Shown here piece after piece: positions 13,291 through 13,305 of a stretch of 13,305 nt of DNA. The position numbers and the translations under genes are program-made. Origin of the DNA: Planctomycetaceae bacterium (GTDB lineage Bacteria; Planctomycetota; Planctomycetia; Pirellulales; Thermoguttaceae); NCBI GenBank assembly GCA_009776995.1, contig WRMR01000074.1:1-13305 (forward strand), in the 5' to 3' direction. Every line of letters begins with the position of its first letter. The first letter of the stretch is position 1. Under the pieces are notes generated by a model. The model searched no databases. It had not been told where the DNA came from and was given only the letters and a program-made list of their open reading frames with translations.

Positions 13291-13305
13291 TCAGATGGGG
13301 CCGAT

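Noticed and set aside
1..13305. CRISPR array, retron, relaxase/oriT, toxin-antitoxin pair or restriction system
   Set aside because: I looked for repeated spacers, reverse transcriptase, MOB, small antitoxin-toxin pairs and methylase motifs and saw none.

Overview
The window looks like planctomycete DNA (my best guess is Pirellulales or a relative; this rests on gene content, not on a search). The evidence is a TPR protein carrying two RNA polymerase alpha-CTD modules directly upstream of purC, an integrase N-terminus of the type I associate with planctomycete elements, secreted VWA and GYF/zinc-ribbon/TM2 proteins, and a minus-strand set of proteins whose leading member opens with 'MTDAFRKVKSGDP'.

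Layout. 1-575 is an AT-rich leader. 576-2774 is a two-gene operon (TPR/alpha-CTD protein, purC), followed by tRNA-Arg(CCT) at 2853-2925. An integrative element occupies about 2883-7590. Its att sites are a 45-bp duplication (44/45 identical) of the tRNA 3' half. The element is a fossil: the integrase loses its C-terminus, including the catalytic Tyr, and runs straight into a D5/P4-type primase-helicase that has lost its N-terminus, so one deletion seems to have fused the two. What remains is the SF3 helicase part, a 38-bp-arm inverted repeat, a compound palindrome that could be an old replication origin, a GYF/zinc-ribbon/TM2 membrane protein gene, a cluster of hairpins including a terminator-like one, and an AT-rich right end.

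7591-8338 has no gene. It holds a roughly 400-nt stretch rich in hairpins, ending in a perfect 23-bp inverted repeat, and may encode a structured RNA. 8339-11733 is a compact minus-strand module of four overlapping or closely spaced genes (a SAF/tail-like module is possible, but function is unproven), then a C-terminally truncated fifth gene fused to the last ~85 residues of a TerC-family membrane protein. This is the second deletion scar of the same kind in the window. 12011-13141 is a secreted VWA-domain protein, and the right edge holds the 3' end of a broken or frameshifted minus-strand gene.

The strongest unexplained structures are the two gene-to-gene deletion scars, the large inverted repeat at 5186-5368 (SD sequence in one arm, anti-SD in the other, T-runs outside), the possible structured RNA at 7695-8110, and the mutually exclusive hairpins at 6713-6793. 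I did not find a complete new defence or mobile system; the element appears to be the remnant of one.
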